From: Anaerolineae bacterium
Lineage (GTDB): Bacteria > Chloroflexota > Anaerolineae > Anaerolineales > Villigracilaceae
Assembly: GCA_017303655.1 (NCBI GenBank)
Contig: JAFLCE010000021.1
Span: forward strand, 1-50,582
Direction: 5' to 3'
DNA length: 50,582 nucleotides
Below the pieces are notes generated by a model that was not told where the DNA came from, did not search any database, and was given only the letters and a program-made list of their open reading frames with translations. Each line of letters opens with the position of its first letter. The first letter of the stretch is position 1. A program made the translations under genes and the position numbers. Shown in pieces: positions 15,379 through 23,997 of this stretch.

Positions 15379-16179
15379 ATGAAAACAAAGTCTTATATTA
15401 TTTCTATTGCAACTCTCGTGCTAGCGATGCTGGCGTGCAATCTGGGTCGTGCAGCCCCATCTGAGTCCCCCAGCAATGACCCAAACTCTGAGATAACAGG
15501 ATCAACTCCGATACCAGTCAACGAGGCGACAGTTCCTCCCGCCGCAACCAATGCATGCGACAATCCCTATATGCCAATCATCTTGGGCGGCACCTGGAGT
15601 TACAGCATCGATGGACCAATACCCGATACTTATATCCACACGATCCTCTCAGTCGAAGCAGATGGTTTTACTGAGCAGGATATTTTCGAATCAGGCGTCA
15701 CCCGTCAGGGAAAATGGAAATGCGAGAACGGAAATTTAATCGCGCTCAATCCATCGGGCGGAGGTTCTGCCAGCGTAAACGCGGATGGCAACGCGGTGGA
15801 CTTCCAAACCACGGCGCTTGAAGGTGTGACATTGCCCGCCTCGCTCAACCCCGGCGACAATTGGTCCCAGTCCCTGACCTTGGAAGGCACTCAGACCATC
15901 AACGGCGAAAGCTTCCCAGTGAGCAATCAAGTCACGCAGGCATGCACAGCTGTTGGTGTTGAATCGGTCACCGTCCCTGCCGGAACCTTCGATGCCATGC
16001 GAGTGGATTGTAAGATCGATATGAACATCACTATGGATATATCCGGCTCACCGTTTACAACGCCCATCGCGCTCAACAACACCAACTGGTATGCCGTCAA
16101 AGTCGGCTTGGTGAAAACCGTCTCCACCGGCAGCGGGCTGGATAGCACCATTGAATTAACCTCGTATTCGATACCCTAA
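15379..16179 (+). CDS. lipoprotein with DUF3108/TapB-like fold
   Basis: A 266-residue exported lipoprotein. The signal peptide ends in a lipobox LAMLAC with C21 as the lipidated residue. A Pro/Ser/Thr-rich linker reaches to about residue 55. The mature domain has motifs GTFDAMRVDCKI and NTNWYAVKVGLVKTV, which recall the DUF3108/TapB-like beta-barrel family (a Gly-Thr-Phe turn then Trp and a Gly-Leu-Val-Lys strand). Function is unknown. No partner gene is evident; the small gene at 16215 follows after 35 bases. Confidence 0.75.
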   Translation: MKTKSYIISIATLVLAMLACNLGRAAPSESPSNDPNSEITGSTPIPVNEATVPPAATNACDNPYMPIILGGTWSYSIDGPIPDTYIHTILSVEADGFTEQDIFESGVTRQGKWKCENGNLIALNPSGGGSASVNADGNAVDFQTTALEGVTLPASLNPGDNWSQSLTLEGTQTINGESFPVSNQVTQACTAVGVESVTVPAGTFDAMRVDCKIDMNITMDISGSPFTTPIALNNTNWYAVKVGLVKTVSTGSGLDSTIELTSYSIP

Positions 16180-16214
16180 GCCCTCCAATATTTATTGGAA
16201 ACCAAGAGGTATCT

Positions 16215-16547
16215 ATGAATTTCTTATTCGGCAAAAAAGAAGAAGCACAAGCCATAGCAGAAGTCCTTGAAGATGGACTCGCGATCATGAATCAGGAAAT
16301 GCAGAAGGCAAAATACAACAATTACAAAGGTGTAGAGCCGATGTTATCGGTTCGGGTGCGGGTTCAACCTACAGACGAATCTCCATTTGAGTCGGTGATG
16401 CAGGTAGGTATGACGAATTCCTTTTTGCTCAAACCCGGCGTGATCGTGCAGGTAAAATATCAAAAAGGGAAAACCACGCAGGTCACTTTCAATGATGATA
16501 CACAAAATGTATTGGCAAAAAATGCCGGAATACTAAAGAAAGGGTAA
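16215..16547 (+). CDS. conserved small hypothetical protein
   Basis: A 110-residue soluble protein not recognised. The N-terminal 45 residues are helical (KKEEAQAIAEVLEDGLAIMN); the rest is beta-rich (LSVRVRVQPTDESPFESVMQ, then PGVIVQVKYQKGKTTQVTF), like a small beta-barrel or SHOCT-neighbour domain. AAGAGG precedes the ATG. It lies between the lipoprotein and the P450 gene without obvious linkage. Confidence 0.6.
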   Translation: MNFLFGKKEEAQAIAEVLEDGLAIMNQEMQKAKYNNYKGVEPMLSVRVRVQPTDESPFESVMQVGMTNSFLLKPGVIVQVKYQKGKTTQVTFNDDTQNVLAKNAGILKKG

Positions 16548-16549
16548 GG

Positions 16550-16555
16550 TATACT
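16550..16555 (+). promoter_or_regulatory. -10 box for a leaderless P450 mRNA
   Basis: TATACT ends seven bases before ATG 16563 and no Shine-Dalgarno sequence is present, so the transcript probably starts at the start codon. Confidence 0.5.
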
Positions 16556-16562
16556 ACGCGTC

Positions 16563-17792
16563 ATGAGCCTCCCATCTCTTCACATTGACATTAATCAACC
16601 TGATTTCATCAAAGACCCCTACGACCAACTGGCAACCTTGCGAAAGGAAATGCCAGTTTATCTCGACTCGGTTTGGAACAAGGTCTTCTTTACTCGTCAC
16701 AGCGATATTGCCGCCTTGCTCAAAGACAAACGTCTTGGGCGGACCATGCTGCATCGCTACTCACGGGACGAGATCGGCTGGCCCCCGCCCGACCCGCGCG
16801 AAGCTCCATTTCGCCGCTATCAAGATAATGTCTTCATGGATATGGAAGCGGGCGCTCACAGCCGCATCCGCTCGTTGGTGACAAAGGTCTTCACGCCGAA
16901 ACGTGTCGAAAGCATGCGTGCCACGCTTGAACGCACTACTCACAAACTCATTGACGCGGTTGAAGCCAACGGCAAAGCGGACTTTGTCCACGATATTGCC
17001 GAGCCTTTGCCGGTCATCATGATCGCGAGCTTGCTGGGCATTCCTGACGAACAAATTCAATATCTGCGACCGTGGTCGAATGCCATCGTCAAGATGTACG
17101 AGTTGGGTTACACCGATCAACAAGTGGAAGAAGCCAATCGCGCCGCCACCGAATTCATGGAGATGATCGGCGGGCTCGCCGCCGAACGTCGCATCAAACC
17201 GCAGGATGATCTCATCACTGAGTTGGTGCAAGTGGAAGAAAAAGGCGACAAACTCACCGAAGATGAATTGCGTGCCACCGCCATCTTTCTGCTCAATGCC
17301 GGGCACGAAGCCACAGTCAATGGCTCGTCGCTTGGGTTGCGGGCACTCTTCCAGAAACCCGACCAACTCAAGGCGCTGAAAGAAGCGGTTGCCGAAGGCA
17401 ATTCCACATTACTAAAAACTGGCGTCGACGAAATGTTGCGTTATGAAACTCCGCTGCCGATGTTTGAACGCTACGTCATCGAAGATATGGACTTTAACAG
17501 AGTCAAGCTGGAACGCGGCATGGAAGTGGCGTTGATGTACATCTCTGGCAATCGCGATGAAGCCCGCTTCAACCAACCGAATGAGTTGATCCTGTCTCGT
17601 GAAGATAATCCCCTGCTGACGTTTGGTCTTGGCACACATTACTGCCTCGGTGCGCCGCTGGCTCGTTTGGAATTACAAGTACTCTTTAGTGTGTTGTTCA
17701 CGCGCTGCCCAAATATTCAACCAGACGGAGAAGCGGAATTTTCTTCGGGCTTCGTCATCCGCGGGTTGAATAAATTACCTGTTAAATTGTAG
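16563..17792 (+). CDS. cytochrome P450
   Basis: A 409-residue soluble bacterial P450 monooxygenase. Key motifs: I-helix AGHEAT (246-251), where the usual second Thr is replaced so the sequence reads AGHEATV; K-helix ExxR (E290-R293); heme loop FGLGTHYCLG with the heme-ligating C361. Length is typical of class I bacterial P450s. These need a ferredoxin and reductase, neither of which is encoded nearby, so the redox partner must be elsewhere. The substrate is unknown. The gene appears to be translated from a leaderless mRNA. Confidence 0.95.
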   Translation: MSLPSLHIDINQPDFIKDPYDQLATLRKEMPVYLDSVWNKVFFTRHSDIAALLKDKRLGRTMLHRYSRDEIGWPPPDPREAPFRRYQDNVFMDMEAGAHSRIRSLVTKVFTPKRVESMRATLERTTHKLIDAVEANGKADFVHDIAEPLPVIMIASLLGIPDEQIQYLRPWSNAIVKMYELGYTDQQVEEANRAATEFMEMIGGLAAERRIKPQDDLITELVQVEEKGDKLTEDELRATAIFLLNAGHEATVNGSSLGLRALFQKPDQLKALKEAVAEGNSTLLKTGVDEMLRYETPLPMFERYVIEDMDFNRVKLERGMEVALMYISGNRDEARFNQPNELILSREDNPLLTFGLGTHYCLGAPLARLELQVLFSVLFTRCPNIQPDGEAEFSSGFVIRGLNKLPVKL

Positions 17793-17800
17793 AAACCACG

Positions 17801-17825
17801 TAGGTCACGCTAATAGCGTGACCTA
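17801..17825. repeat. 12-bp perfect palindrome
   Basis: TAGGTCACGCTA and its complement with a one-base centre lie between the P450 and HlyIII genes. It could be a regulator-binding operator for the HlyIII gene or a weak terminator. There is no T-run. Confidence 0.5.
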
Positions 17826-17838
17826 TAAAATTAATCTC

Positions 17839-18537
17839 ATGATTACTCAAAAACCACCTCTCGACCCACTCATCTCTGCCCCAGACAGCAATGAATATTT
17901 CAACTCCATCAGCCATCTGATTGGCGCGATCCTTTCGATCTCTGCGCTGGCTGTTTTGGTTTCGCTCGCCGCCATGGCGGGCAAGCCTGCCCACGTGGTG
18001 GGATTTGTTATTTATGGCGTCAGTTTGTTTCTCTCTTTTCTATTTAGTTGCCTGCTGCATTTCTTTTTGCTCTTCAAAAAATATCTGCGCGTCTTTGGCA
18101 TCCTCGACCATAACGCCATTTATATTCTCATTGCCGGAACCTACACGCCTTTTTGTCTCACCATCTTCAGCGGAGCCACCGGCTGGGTCTTGTTTGGAAT
18201 CATCTGGAGTCTGGCGGTTTTCTTCATCACGCTCAAATCGATCTTCTTCTCCAAGATCCCGGTCTGGATGTCGAACGCTTCTTTCTTATTAATGGGCTGG
18301 ATCATCGTCTTTCTGGTCGGTCCCATCTCAGAGCAACTCGGACCCAACGCCATGGCATTGTTGATCGCAGGCGGGCTGTTCTATACCGTGGGCGCATTGA
18401 TCTTTGCCTTTGGCAAACCCAATCCCTTCCCGCCCTATTTCGGCAACCATGAAATCTGGCACATCTGCGTGCTCGCCGGGAATACCTTCATGTTCCTGGT
18501 GATGCTGTGGTATGTACTGCCCTACCCTGCCAGTTAA
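17839..18537 (+). CDS. hemolysin III / PAQR-family membrane protein
   Basis: A 232-residue protein with seven predicted transmembrane helices, of the HlyIII (YqfA/TrhA) branch of the PAQR superfamily. Conserved zinc-ligand context is present: SHLIGAIL in the first part, DHNAIYILIAGTYTPF in the middle and NHEIWHICVLAG near the end. Bacterial members affect membrane lipid homeostasis; a haemolytic role is not general. The start was moved to ATG 17839 because the GTG at 17818 lies inside a palindrome. No operon partners. Confidence 0.88.
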   Translation: MITQKPPLDPLISAPDSNEYFNSISHLIGAILSISALAVLVSLAAMAGKPAHVVGFVIYGVSLFLSFLFSCLLHFFLLFKKYLRVFGILDHNAIYILIAGTYTPFCLTIFSGATGWVLFGIIWSLAVFFITLKSIFFSKIPVWMSNASFLLMGWIIVFLVGPISEQLGPNAMALLIAGGLFYTVGALIFAFGKPNPFPPYFGNHEIWHICVLAGNTFMFLVMLWYVLPYPAS

Positions 18538-18568
18538 CACTACCTTACAACTTTCTGAAAACCTTCGA

Positions 18569-18591
18569 AATTCCATGCCTCGCATGGAATT
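18569..18591. repeat. 10-bp inverted repeat upstream of the cNMP-binding gene
   Basis: AATTCCATGC and its complement GCATGGAATT with a three-base centre, about 45 bases before the TTG start at 18636. No T-run follows, so an operator-like site is as likely as a terminator for the HlyIII gene. Confidence 0.4.
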
Positions 18592-18635
18592 CATCGATTA
18601 AAATAAATCCATTCTAGGCATGAGGATCCCTTCAC

Positions 18636-20393
18636 TTGACTCAAAGTAATTCCAGCTCCGAAAATGAGTTAGACGCCCTGATCGGCAGAGCCAAACAAGG
18701 CAGGCGCGCCAGCGAACCGAAAAAAGCGCCAGCTCCCAAAGCAACCGGTTTGCGTCCCAGTGACATCCTTTTCATGCCTGAGAACCAGGCAAAACTGGCA
18801 AACTACCTATCGCGTACCCATCGCGCCCGTCTGGTGGATATTCAACAAGCCCTGAATTTGCCGCAGCAGGCGATCCTCGATATCCTTTCCGAATTCAAGG
18901 CGAAGGGCTATCTCAAAGCCGCCTTGGCGAACGGCGAGATCCAATATCACATTAAATTCGTTGAGAATATCACCGCGCCGCAAAAGAGTCTGCCGCAAAG
19001 TTTGTGGAATGCCCTGCGCCCAGACGATGCTGTTTTTCTCAAGAGCGTGTTGCTCTTCAAAGAATGTAACGAAGACGACCTCGACTTCATCCGCAGTAAC
19101 TCGGTCTTCGAACACTACGAACGAAACGACATCCTCTTATGGCAGGGCGAGCCAGCCCGCGCACTTTTCATCATCAAAAGCGGAGTCGTCGCCGTCACCA
19201 ACGTCCTCAACGATGGTTCCAGCAATCTGCTGACCTATCTTGAACAGGGTGATTTTTTCGGCGAAGGCGGCTTGCTCACCGGGCGAAGTTCCTCTGCCAC
19301 TATCACGGCATTTACCCCGGTCGATGTTTTGATGATTCCCAAAGACCAATTCTATAATTTATTAAAGCGTTCCAGCAGTGTTGCAGTGGAGCTTTCACGC
19401 GTGCTGGCGAATCGCCTCTCTGCCACCAATGCCCGGCTCGCCAATGAACGTGGATACTCCAACCTGTTGCTCGTGATCAGTGCTGAAAAAGATTCCGGCG
19501 CCACCACCTTCGGGCTAACCATGGCACTCAAGCTCGGCGCATCCTCAGAAGATGGCACTGGCTATGTTGAATTCCCGCATCAACATTTGCCCGCCTTGTT
19601 TGGCTTTCCGCCAGAAATGGAATTTTACGAACACCCCGGCGGGTTCAAGGTCATCAATCAAGCCACAAACGTCGAACTGCCGCAATCCGCACAGGCGGCG
19701 CTGGTCATCGACCAGGCGGCTCGCAACTACAGTCACATTGTCGCATGTATCCCCTGGGAAGCCGCCGAGCAATTAGACTTCCTGATCGCCAGCGCCTCGC
19801 AGATCATTCTGATCGCACCCCGCAGGCGTGAGTCGCTCACGCAATTCTCGAACATGTTGTCTATCTTGCGCACAAAATCGCAGGCAAACAAAACTCGTAT
19901 TTACACCATCCTGAATCAAACCAGCCCCGACCAGACCGAATCCCTGCCGGATACGGAAGTGGATATCTCCCTGCCCTACATGGAAAACCTCCCGGCTCCT
20001 TCGCAGGGACGGCTGTCCAGCTTGCCCGAGCCTTTGGTCAAAGCGGCAGCCAGCATCCTTGACATGCTTGGGTATACCAATCAAGTCGGCATCTACATCC
20101 CCACCACCATCGGCGTGGACCAGCAGGCAAACACCACTCCGTATGTCGACCAGACTCTCGCCTTCATGGGCAGACTCTTCGGCGGTGCTACGCACGAAAA
20201 AGTGCGCGGCGTATGGAACAGCGATGAAGTCGGCATCGTCGCCGAGGATATTCATTTGGTACGCAGTTTCTGTAGCCCATCCACCCTGGACGAACAGATG
20301 AGTACCGTGGTCGATTACATGGAACGCCTGAAACAGGAGATGAAGCAGGAAGCTATGGCACTGGAGATCAACAGCAAACTCATGCTGATCTAG
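18636..20393 (+). CDS. winged-helix / cyclic-nucleotide-binding / ATPase-like regulator
   Basis: A 585-residue soluble multidomain protein. After a disordered N-terminus (1-40) comes a winged-helix-like segment (about 42-105), then a cyclic-nucleotide-binding domain (about 133-250) with a phosphate-binding cassette FGEGGLLTGRSSSATI (208-223). Residues 275-470 look like a degenerate MinD/ParA-type fold (LLLVISAEKDSGATTFGLTM) with an incomplete Walker A. The last 100 residues (PYVDQTLAFMGRLFGG onward) are not recognised. It starts with TTG at 18636, nine bases after GAGGA; no in-frame ATG precedes the conserved part. It probably responds to cAMP or a related nucleotide and pairs with the membrane sensor gene downstream (75-base gap). 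Confidence 0.65.
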   Translation: MTQSNSSSENELDALIGRAKQGRRASEPKKAPAPKATGLRPSDILFMPENQAKLANYLSRTHRARLVDIQQALNLPQQAILDILSEFKAKGYLKAALANGEIQYHIKFVENITAPQKSLPQSLWNALRPDDAVFLKSVLLFKECNEDDLDFIRSNSVFEHYERNDILLWQGEPARALFIIKSGVVAVTNVLNDGSSNLLTYLEQGDFFGEGGLLTGRSSSATITAFTPVDVLMIPKDQFYNLLKRSSSVAVELSRVLANRLSATNARLANERGYSNLLLVISAEKDSGATTFGLTMALKLGASSEDGTGYVEFPHQHLPALFGFPPEMEFYEHPGGFKVINQATNVELPQSAQAALVIDQAARNYSHIVACIPWEAAEQLDFLIASASQIILIAPRRRESLTQFSNMLSILRTKSQANKTRIYTILNQTSPDQTESLPDTEVDISLPYMENLPAPSQGRLSSLPEPLVKAAASILDMLGYTNQVGIYIPTTIGVDQQANTTPYVDQTLAFMGRLFGGATHEKVRGVWNSDEVGIVAEDIHLVRSFCSPSTLDEQMSTVVDYMERLKQEMKQEAMALEINSKLMLI

Positions 20394-20468
20394 GAAACAC
20401 GAATCGACGGTTTTTAGCGACTGATGTACAAACGAATTAATTTATATTTTTTCTGAAAGAGGTTTCCA

Positions 20469-21341
20469 ATGAAAAAGAGAACTGCATCGGATAATTCACA
20501 ATTTTCGTTCTACCTACTCCTATTCCTCACACTTGGGTTAGTGGTACTGGGCTGGTTGAATGTTTACTGGCAATATGTCAGCCTGCGTGAAGCGACCAAA
20601 AAAGCCACCAAGGCCGCCGCGCTTGAGATCGTGCGCTCCACCTCACGCGCAGCAAACAGCTTCTGGAATGACCAGCTCACCATCCTGGGTCTGAGCGAAG
20701 ATACCATCACCACCGACCAGATCCGCGCCATTGAGTCACAATTCTTTGCAGAATACATTGCCCCGATCCAATTGCTCGTTCCTGAAGGCAACGCCTGGGT
20801 GATTGGGTACAACAATGAAATGGTGTTCGACACCAGTGTAGACTTCCCCTATTTCGGTATGACCATCGATGAATTCCTGCCTGTGCAGGCGCAGAACGGC
20901 GGCGCAACCCAATATGAACAAATGCTTCAGGATGTTCTGTTGCGACATGAAAGCACCGGCGAATACATCTGGCTGACCGAAAAAGGATTGGAGATTGGTG
21001 CCTGGGCTCCCGCCATTTTGGATGAAACCAATAACATCAAATGGATGATCGGTCTGACCACACCGCTTTCTGCAGTACTCGAAGTTAGCGGCTCGAATGC
21101 TTCCGTCCGCCAATCGGTTGCCCAAATGACGGGCGTGACCGTTGTCGTTCTGTTGGTGTTCTACGCCTTCGTTGTGGGTCAACGCAGGGTCCGCGCGCTG
21201 CAAAAGCAAGTGGCGCAACTGCGCATTGAGATCGACCATGCCAAACGCCAGCAAGAAGTAGACCTGATCGTCGAATCGGAATACTTCCAAGCCCTGAAAG
21301 CCAAAGCCGCTCAAATGCGCGAACGCGCCAACAGCGCTTAA
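20469..21341 (+). CDS. bitopic membrane sensor-like protein
   Basis: A 290-residue protein with an N-terminal transmembrane helix (about 13-33), an extracytoplasmic region of about 185 residues and a second helix (about 222-243), followed by a cytoplasmic coiled coil (VRALQKQVAQLRIEIDHAKR). This is the shape of a chemoreceptor or histidine-kinase sensor without an output domain. The coiled coil probably passes the signal to the cNMP-binding protein encoded immediately upstream; this is inference. AGAGG precedes the ATG. The extracytoplasmic part may be a Cache-like domain but no diagnostic motif is visible. Confidence 0.65.
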   Translation: MKKRTASDNSQFSFYLLLFLTLGLVVLGWLNVYWQYVSLREATKKATKAAALEIVRSTSRAANSFWNDQLTILGLSEDTITTDQIRAIESQFFAEYIAPIQLLVPEGNAWVIGYNNEMVFDTSVDFPYFGMTIDEFLPVQAQNGGATQYEQMLQDVLLRHESTGEYIWLTEKGLEIGAWAPAILDETNNIKWMIGLTTPLSAVLEVSGSNASVRQSVAQMTGVTVVVLLVFYAFVVGQRRVRALQKQVAQLRIEIDHAKRQQEVDLIVESEYFQALKAKAAQMRERANSA

Positions 21342-21364
21342 CTTAACTACCCGGAGACTCTCTC

Positions 21365-22123
21365 ATGAAAATCGGCATCATCGGCGCCATGGATGAAGAA
21401 CTCGTTCCCATCCGCGCTTTAGCACAACATCTCGAAGAGATCAAAAAAGGCAACCGCACTTTTTGGCATGGAGACATTCATGGGCATCAGGTCTATCTGA
21501 CGCGCTGTGACCCCGGCAAAGCCAATGCCATCATCGCTACCCAGCAATTGTTGGATTTCTTCACCCCAGATTGTCTCCTCAACATGGGCAGCTCGGGTGC
21601 GCTTTCCCCAGACTTGGAAGTCGGCGACCTCGTCGTCGCTACTGAAGCGATTCAACACGATTTCGACCTGACCGGCTGGGACTTAAAGCCCGGCGAGATC
21701 ATTTTCGATGTGCTCACCTCTACAGAGACCGGTCAGTTAACCTATAAATCCATGCAAGCTTTCCCCACCGATGCGAAGCTCACCAAACTCGCCTTCGAAA
21801 TTGCCAGCGCCACCCCACTCGATAACCTTGGCAGCCACACACCCAAAGTTCACATGGGGCGCATTGTTAGTGGAGACCAGTTCATCAGCAGCGTAGAAAA
21901 AGCTGGAGCCTTGTGGAACACCCACCAAGCTCTGTGCGTGGATATGGAAGCCGCCGCCATCGCACATGCCTGCTACATGAACAACATCCCCTTCCTGTGC
22001 ATCCGCGCCATGTCTGATAAAGCTGACCATTCCGCCAATGTCAGCTTCACCGATTTCCTAGTCGCCGCCACGCAAAACTATGGCAAAGTGTTCGATACAT
22101 TCATCCAACAGCTTGAAAAATAA
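21365..22123 (+). CDS. mtnN: 5'-methylthioadenosine/S-adenosylhomocysteine nucleosidase
   Basis: A 252-residue nucleoside phosphorylase-fold enzyme that cleaves the N-glycosidic bond of MTA and SAH, recycling SAM by-products. Diagnostic pieces: start KIGIIGAMDEE with the catalytic Glu, MGSSGAL glycine loop, GRIVSGDQFI, VDMEAAAIAH for the substrate ribose, and RAMSDKAD with the catalytic Asp. Length is slightly above the usual 230. It follows the sensor gene after 23 bases and ends at a strong terminator, so the three genes from 18636 may be one transcript. Confidence 0.92.
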   Translation: MKIGIIGAMDEELVPIRALAQHLEEIKKGNRTFWHGDIHGHQVYLTRCDPGKANAIIATQQLLDFFTPDCLLNMGSSGALSPDLEVGDLVVATEAIQHDFDLTGWDLKPGEIIFDVLTSTETGQLTYKSMQAFPTDAKLTKLAFEIASATPLDNLGSHTPKVHMGRIVSGDQFISSVEKAGALWNTHQALCVDMEAAAIAHACYMNNIPFLCIRAMSDKADHSANVSFTDFLVAATQNYGKVFDTFIQQLEK

Positions 22124-22129
22124 ATAAAA

Positions 22130-22157
22130 AAAGTCCCTGAGATACCTCAGGGACTTT
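22130..22157 (+). terminator. intrinsic terminator after mtnN
   Basis: 12-bp stem AAAGTCCCTGAG / CTCAGGGACTTT with a four-base loop and a trailing TTTT. The same GGGACTTT signature recurs in terminators at 9866-9896 and 48180-48209. Confidence 0.88.
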
Positions 22158-22179
22158 TACTACCAAGTAAAATATCTGC

Positions 22180-23403
22180 ATGCTTTCTATGAAATTATTC
22201 TTCTTTGGTTTCACCTTATGGTTGGGCGCGTATCTGCTGGCACGTTCAACCCAAAAACGAACCGTCCAATTTACAGGTTGGGGTTTGCTTGCCTATGCAC
22301 TGGCACTGGGCATTTACATCGTATTCGATCAATTCTTCTTTATCATTCTCCTGATTCCCGCCTTGCTATGGATCGGTGCCGCACTACACTTACTCCCTGA
22401 AGAAAACGCTCAACGCTCCATTTACATCCGCATCTGGGCAATGACCGCCATTCCGCTTGCCATTCTGACGCAGGTCAACGCCTGGTTCTCCATCTTCATC
22501 GTCCTCGCGCTGATTCTTTGTGCGGGTATGGTGGCACGTTTGGCGTTACAGTCAAATTATAAAAATACTTATGCCTTACTCTTTGTCATCGCGCTTTTTG
22601 TGACTTTAAGTTCTGGCTTGCTGATCCTGCCGCTCAACTGGATCCAAGTCGATTGGGGTTTCGGGCTGCTCGGTGTTGATCTGCTCATTCTGGGCATTCT
22701 CATCACTATGTTGGATGCATTCGATGAAGGCGAAGCCATCCGTGCCCATCTTGTCAGATCACTGGCATCCAATGTGTATTATGCTGGCACACTCCTACTC
22801 ATTGCCAGTTTCTTCAACCCAACCCCGCCACTTCTAGTCGTGTTGCTCACTTTTGGAGTCCTCACTCAAACCTTTTCCAACGCCATTCAAAAGGGACTGG
22901 ACTCACTGACCCTGCCTGCCCGCATCAACAACGAACGTGAGACTCTGCGCCAAACAGCCGATGCGCTTCCGCTTCTTTCCACGCTGGAAACTGCCTCGGT
23001 TAACGAGGAGCAGTTCACCCGTCTGACGCGACGCGCACTCTCCCATTTAGGTGACCTGCCTAAACTGGCAACCAGCCCACTTATGAATCTTCCCACCGTA
23101 CAAGGGACAAATCCGCTCGACCGTGCTCATTCGCTTAAATCGCTGCTCACGCAAAGCATACAAAAACTCAAACCACAAAATGAAGCACAATTTGGGACAA
23201 GCGATGCATGGCGTTATTACAATGCGATTTATTTCCCGTATGTACTTGGTCTCAAGCCTTATACCCGCCGTGCTGACTTCGACTCACTTGACGAAATCTC
23301 CCGTGCCGCGCTTGATTGGTTCCAAACCTCCGTCCCCGAGCGGACGCTGCACAATTGGCAAAACACCGCCGCAAGATTGATCGCAGAAGACATTCGCAAA
23401 TAA
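22180..23403 (+). CDS. multi-pass membrane protein of unknown function
   Basis: A 407-residue protein. The first 230 residues contain about eight hydrophobic helices. Residues 240-407 are soluble and mostly helical, with a region ending in WRYYNAIYFPYVLGLKPYTR. No family is recognised. TAAAAT (22168-22173) sits six bases before ATG 22180, with no Shine-Dalgarno sequence, so the mRNA may be leaderless; an in-frame ATG at 22189 is an alternative start. It follows the mtnN terminator and is thus its own unit. Confidence 0.6.
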   Translation: MLSMKLFFFGFTLWLGAYLLARSTQKRTVQFTGWGLLAYALALGIYIVFDQFFFIILLIPALLWIGAALHLLPEENAQRSIYIRIWAMTAIPLAILTQVNAWFSIFIVLALILCAGMVARLALQSNYKNTYALLFVIALFVTLSSGLLILPLNWIQVDWGFGLLGVDLLILGILITMLDAFDEGEAIRAHLVRSLASNVYYAGTLLLIASFFNPTPPLLVVLLTFGVLTQTFSNAIQKGLDSLTLPARINNERETLRQTADALPLLSTLETASVNEEQFTRLTRRALSHLGDLPKLATSPLMNLPTVQGTNPLDRAHSLKSLLTQSIQKLKPQNEAQFGTSDAWRYYNAIYFPYVLGLKPYTRRADFDSLDEISRAALDWFQTSVPERTLHNWQNTAARLIAEDIRK

Positions 23404-23404
23404 A

Positions 23405-23460
23405 CTGGCAGTACATGGCAGTCTTTTTCGTGGACATGGCAGTCTACAAACTCCTAAAAT
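23405..23460 (+). promoter_or_regulatory. direct-repeat operator and -10 box upstream of 23484
   Basis: A 12-base direct repeat ACATGGCAGTCT occurs at 23413-23424 and 23434-23445, exactly 21 bases (two helical turns) apart, with a third partial copy CTGGCAGT at 23405-23412. A TAAAAT at 23455-23460 could be the -10 box. The spacing suggests sites for a dimeric activator on one face of the helix. Confidence 0.5.
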
Positions 23461-23483
23461 GGGGCAAAAAGGAGATACACATT

Positions 23484-23924
23484 ATGAATAAACAAACCAA
23501 CCTCAACTTCTGGTGGCGCTGGCTCGTTGCCGCCGACATTATCGTGATCGTTTTCGGCGCAGCACAAGCCCTCCTACCTGATCTGATCCGTCAGGGCTTC
23601 AGCCTGCTGGTCTTCGGCTCGGCATCGTATGTCGATACCTTCCCACAAGATGCGATTAGATACATCACCCTCACTCATGCAGTTATGGGATCTGCCATGA
23701 TCGGCTGGGGCGTCTCGATGATGTACACCCTTCTCACCCAGTTCCGCAACGGCGAATGGACAGGTTGGATCAGCCCAGCCGTTGCCCTCATCCTCTGGTT
23801 CATCCCTGATACAACCATATCCATTGTCACCGGCTTCTGGCAGAATGCTGTGTTTAATATTGGTTTCATCCTGCTGTTCGCAATTCCGTTGGCAGCCACG
23901 TATAAAACATTCCGAGCAAAATAA
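23484..23924 (+). CDS. four-helix membrane protein of unknown function
   Basis: A 146-residue membrane protein with four predicted helices (about 14-34, 55-80, 92-110, 118-138) and an N-terminus NLNFWWRWLVAADIIV. Start at 23484 follows AAGGAGAT; the longer frame lies inside the previous gene. No function is recognised. It is followed after 73 bases by another four-helix protein of similar size, so the two may act together. The direct-repeat operator upstream suggests regulated expression. Confidence 0.65.
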   Translation: MNKQTNLNFWWRWLVAADIIVIVFGAAQALLPDLIRQGFSLLVFGSASYVDTFPQDAIRYITLTHAVMGSAMIGWGVSMMYTLLTQFRNGEWTGWISPAVALILWFIPDTTISIVTGFWQNAVFNIGFILLFAIPLAATYKTFRAK

Positions 23925-23931
23925 AATTCAG

Positions 23932-23980
23932 ACGATGGACGATAGACCGCCGACGATGGTTTATCGTCCATCGTCGGCGG
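23932..23980. repeat. GACGATGG-type intergenic inverted repeat
   Basis: Contains CCGCCGACGATGG (23947-23959) and its exact complement (23968-23980) around an eight-base loop, and a nested GACGATGGACGAT copy just upstream. It fills the gap between two membrane-protein genes and looks like a dispersed palindromic repeat. Confidence 0.65.
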
Positions 23981-23997
23981 TTACAAGGAAACTAACC

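Noticed and set aside
17818-17838. GTG 17818 as start of the HlyIII gene
   Set aside because: It lies inside a perfect palindrome and has no ribosome-binding site; ATG 17839 fits the family length.
23316-23483. longer N-terminus for the membrane protein at 23484
   Set aside because: The region lies inside the previous gene and the operator repeat; AAGGAGAT precedes ATG 23484.
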